Assembly (NCBI GenBank): GCA_937139435.1
Contig: CAKZPX010000137.1
Span: 1-14,496, forward strand
Source of the DNA: an uncultured bacterium
GTDB taxonomy: Bacteria; Hydrothermota; Tepidihabitantia; Tepidihabitantales; Tepidihabitantaceae
DNA length: 14,496 nt
Reading direction: 5' to 3'
In this document: in pieces, positions 12,925 to 14,496 of the stretch
How positions within the stretch are numbered: the stretch's first letter is position 1
Layout: the number at the start of each line of letters is the position of its first letter
The notes under the pieces: model-generated
Told to the model about the DNA's origin: nothing
The model's input: the letters and a program-made list of their open reading frames with translations, nothing else
The model's database searches: none
Made by a program: the position numbers and the translations under genes

Positions 12925-14496
12925 TCAAAATCGTTCCCGTCGCTCTCTGCTCCGGGGAGAACCGCTGCGTCCCGAACCACCGTGGGGTGAACGGGAAGGA
13001 TGTCGTTCCCATCTTTCCGCCTTACCTGAATCATCGGATGGTGGAATCTCGCCCCGCTCCTCCATCGCCTTGCGTCGGGAAAGATTAATCCGACCCTGAC
13101 TGTCAATCTCCACCACCTTCACCCACACCTTATCACCAACCTTTACCTCATCGGTAACCTGCCGGCACCTGCCGGCAGCCAGTTGCGAGATATGAATCAT
13201 ACCCTCTTTTCCCGGAAGAATCTCAACAAAGGCACCAAAACTGGTCACCCGGGTAACCGTACCCCGGTAAATCTTGCCCACCTCCACATCTGCCACCAGC
13301 GACTCCACCCACTCCTTTGCCCGCTGTAATCCATCAAGATTGGTCGCAGCAATTGTTACCGTGCCGTCATCCTCAATATCAATTGTTGCGCCCGTTTCCT
13401 CAATAATCTTTCTTATTGTCTTACCACCCGGACCAATAACTGTGCCAATTTTGTCCTTGTCTATTACCAGCGAAACAATCCGGGGTGCATAACGGGATAT
13501 CTCGGGTCGGGGACGGTCAATAACCGCATCCATCACCTCCAGCACCTTCATCCTTGCACCGGTCGCCTGCTCAATCGCCTCGTGCACAATTATCCAGGGG
13601 ATACCGGGCAGTTTCAAGTCCAGCTGAATTGCGGTAATGCCTTCCCTGGTTCCGGCAACCTTGAAATCCATATCGCCGTAATGGTCTTCGTCGCCAATGA
13701 TGTCGGTAAGAATCTTATAATCTTCTCCTTCTTTTACCAGCCCCATCGCAATACCCGCAACCGCAGTCTTCACCGGCACACCGGCATCCATCATGGACAA
13801 AGAACCAGAACAGACCGATGCCATTGATGAACTACCATTGGACTCTAATATGTCAGAAACAATCCTGATGGTATAAGGAAAATCCTCTTCCTTCGGAACA
13901 ACCGCCTGCAATGCCCGTTCTGCCAGATCACCATGCCCGATCTCCCGACGTCCTGGTCCGCGTAAAACCCGTACCTCGCCAACCGAAAACGGCGGAAAAT
14001 TGTAGTGGAGCATAAACGACTTCTTCTCCTCCATCGCCAGTTCCACATCATCCACTACCTGCTCATCAGACTTTGTTCCGAGTGTAGTGGTGGCTAATGA
14101 CTGGGTCTGACCACGGGTAAACAGTGCTGAACCATGGGCACGGGGCAAGACACCGACCGCACACTCAATCGGACGGATCTCGTCCAGACCCCGACCATCA
14201 AGACGCTGCGATTTTTCCAGTATCCGGCGCCTGATATCCTGACCGATAATCTCCTCCAGAACCGCCGGTATTGCATCAACTGCATCGCCAAACTTTTCGG
14301 CAAGTTCTTCGGTCAACCAGTGCAAAATCTCGTTGCGGGCATTGCCCCGACTCCTTTTGTCCTGAATGTCATTGGTGGCGATAACCCGTTCCGTGGCACG
14401 ATTAATTATCTCCTGGCGCAACTCCTCGGGAATAAACGGCTCACCCGGATTGACCTTTGGTTTGCCGACCAGTTCCTGCAACTGTTTCTGCAGGTT
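12925..14496 (-). CDS. pnp: Polynucleotide phosphorylase, C-terminal three quarters (5' end off the window)
   Basis: The frame is open from base 14496 to a stop at 12925, showing 523 residues of a protein usually about 700 long; the first RNase PH domain lies outside. The enzyme degrades RNA 3' to 5' with phosphate, often in the degradosome. Numbering from the first visible residue, an all-helical linker comes first. The second RNase PH domain starts near KSQRLDGRGLDEIRPI (95-110). Its catalytic site is in GDEDHYGDMDFK, with D271, D277 and K279 matching E. coli Asp486, Asp492 and Lys494. A KH domain with GPGG in IGTVIGPGGKTIRKI follows, then an S1 domain (EVGKIYRGTVTRVTSFGAFV to INLSRRKA). 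The tail is short and rich in Arg, Ser and Gly, ending RERRERF. It heads the string of genes down to 6202. Confidence 0.97.
   Translation of the reverse strand, partial: NLQKQLQELVGKPKVNPGEPFIPEELRQEIINRATERVIATNDIQDKRSRGNARNEILHWLTEELAEKFGDAVDAIPAVLEEIIGQDIRRRILEKSQRLDGRGLDEIRPIECAVGVLPRAHGSALFTRGQTQSLATTTLGTKSDEQVVDDVELAMEEKKSFMLHYNFPPFSVGEVRVLRGPGRREIGHGDLAERALQAVVPKEEDFPYTIRIVSDILESNGSSSMASVCSGSLSMMDAGVPVKTAVAGIAMGLVKEGEDYKILTDIIGDEDHYGDMDFKVAGTREGITAIQLDLKLPGIPWIIVHEAIEQATGARMKVLEVMDAVIDRPRPEISRYAPRIVSLVIDKDKIGTVIGPGGKTIRKIIEETGATIDIEDDGTVTIAATNLDGLQRAKEWVESLVADVEVGKIYRGTVTRVTSFGAFVEILPGKEGMIHISQLAAGRCRQVTDEVKVGDKVWVKVVEIDSQGRINLSRRKAMEERGEIPPSDDSGKAERWERHPSRSPHGGSGRSGSPRSRERRERF

Noticed and set aside
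12825..13106. A 93-residue minus-strand open frame overlapping the end of pnp and running 100 bases past its stop
   Set aside because: The pnp frame gives a typical Arg/Ser/Gly-rich tail ending in a stop at 12925, and the alternative frame lacks a ribosome site and recognisable motifs. A frameshift at the pnp tail cannot be fully excluded.
1..14496. CRISPR arrays, insertion sequences, integrases, rRNA and complete tRNA genes
   Set aside because: No regularly spaced repeats, transposase or integrase motifs, terminal inverted repeats with target duplications, or RNA-gene signatures were seen on either strand by eye.

Overview
This window looks like a contig piece from an uncultured, moderately GC-rich, Gram-negative-type bacterium of the candidate phylum WOR-3 (Stahlbacteria) or a related FCB-like lineage. 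That placement is inference. It rests on a secreted protein with a C-terminal sorting tail resembling type IX secretion (T9SS) cargo domains, a decayed second copy of such a tail, and short dense operons with convergent genes whose stop codons overlap. No rRNA, tRNA, CRISPR array, transposase or integrase was found.

Layout. Positions 1-1565 (minus strand) carry the start of a probable DUF362-like protein and a 461-residue secreted protein of unknown function with a possible promoter and a structured leader upstream. Positions 1690-2652 hold no intact gene: a plus-strand remnant of a T9SS-type C-terminal domain, minus-strand coding debris in shifted frames, a cluster of G-runs, and then a possible operator and promoter. 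Positions 2653-5055 (plus) are a two-gene type II restriction-modification (RM) operon. It pairs a DNA methyltransferase carrying an N-terminal helix-turn-helix-like segment with a TdeIII/MjaII-family endonuclease, and it is clearly more AT-rich than its surroundings. Position 5081 starts a lysine 6-dehydrogenase/saccharopine dehydrogenase-like gene on the same strand.

Positions 6202-14496 (minus) form one long tightly packed gene string. In transcription order it reads: polynucleotide phosphorylase (5' end outside the window), M16 zinc peptidase, class I/II aminotransferase, PimA-like GT4 glycosyltransferase, MFS transporter, M29 aminopeptidase, and a GAF protein related to free-methionine-R-sulfoxide reductase. 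Gaps are about 110, 15, 30, 6 and 22 bases, followed by a 4-base overlap. The M16 and M29 peptidases, the aminotransferase and the methionine-sulfoxide-type GAF protein, facing a lysine dehydrogenase, suggest housekeeping peptide and amino-acid turnover, but the string is functionally mixed.

The most notable part is the accessory zone 1600-5060: gene decay, an AT-rich RM island, and a methyltransferase that may repress its own promoter through its fused N-terminal domain. Its mRNA appears almost leaderless. I see no convincing wholly new system. The least-known gene is the secreted protein at 180-1565.
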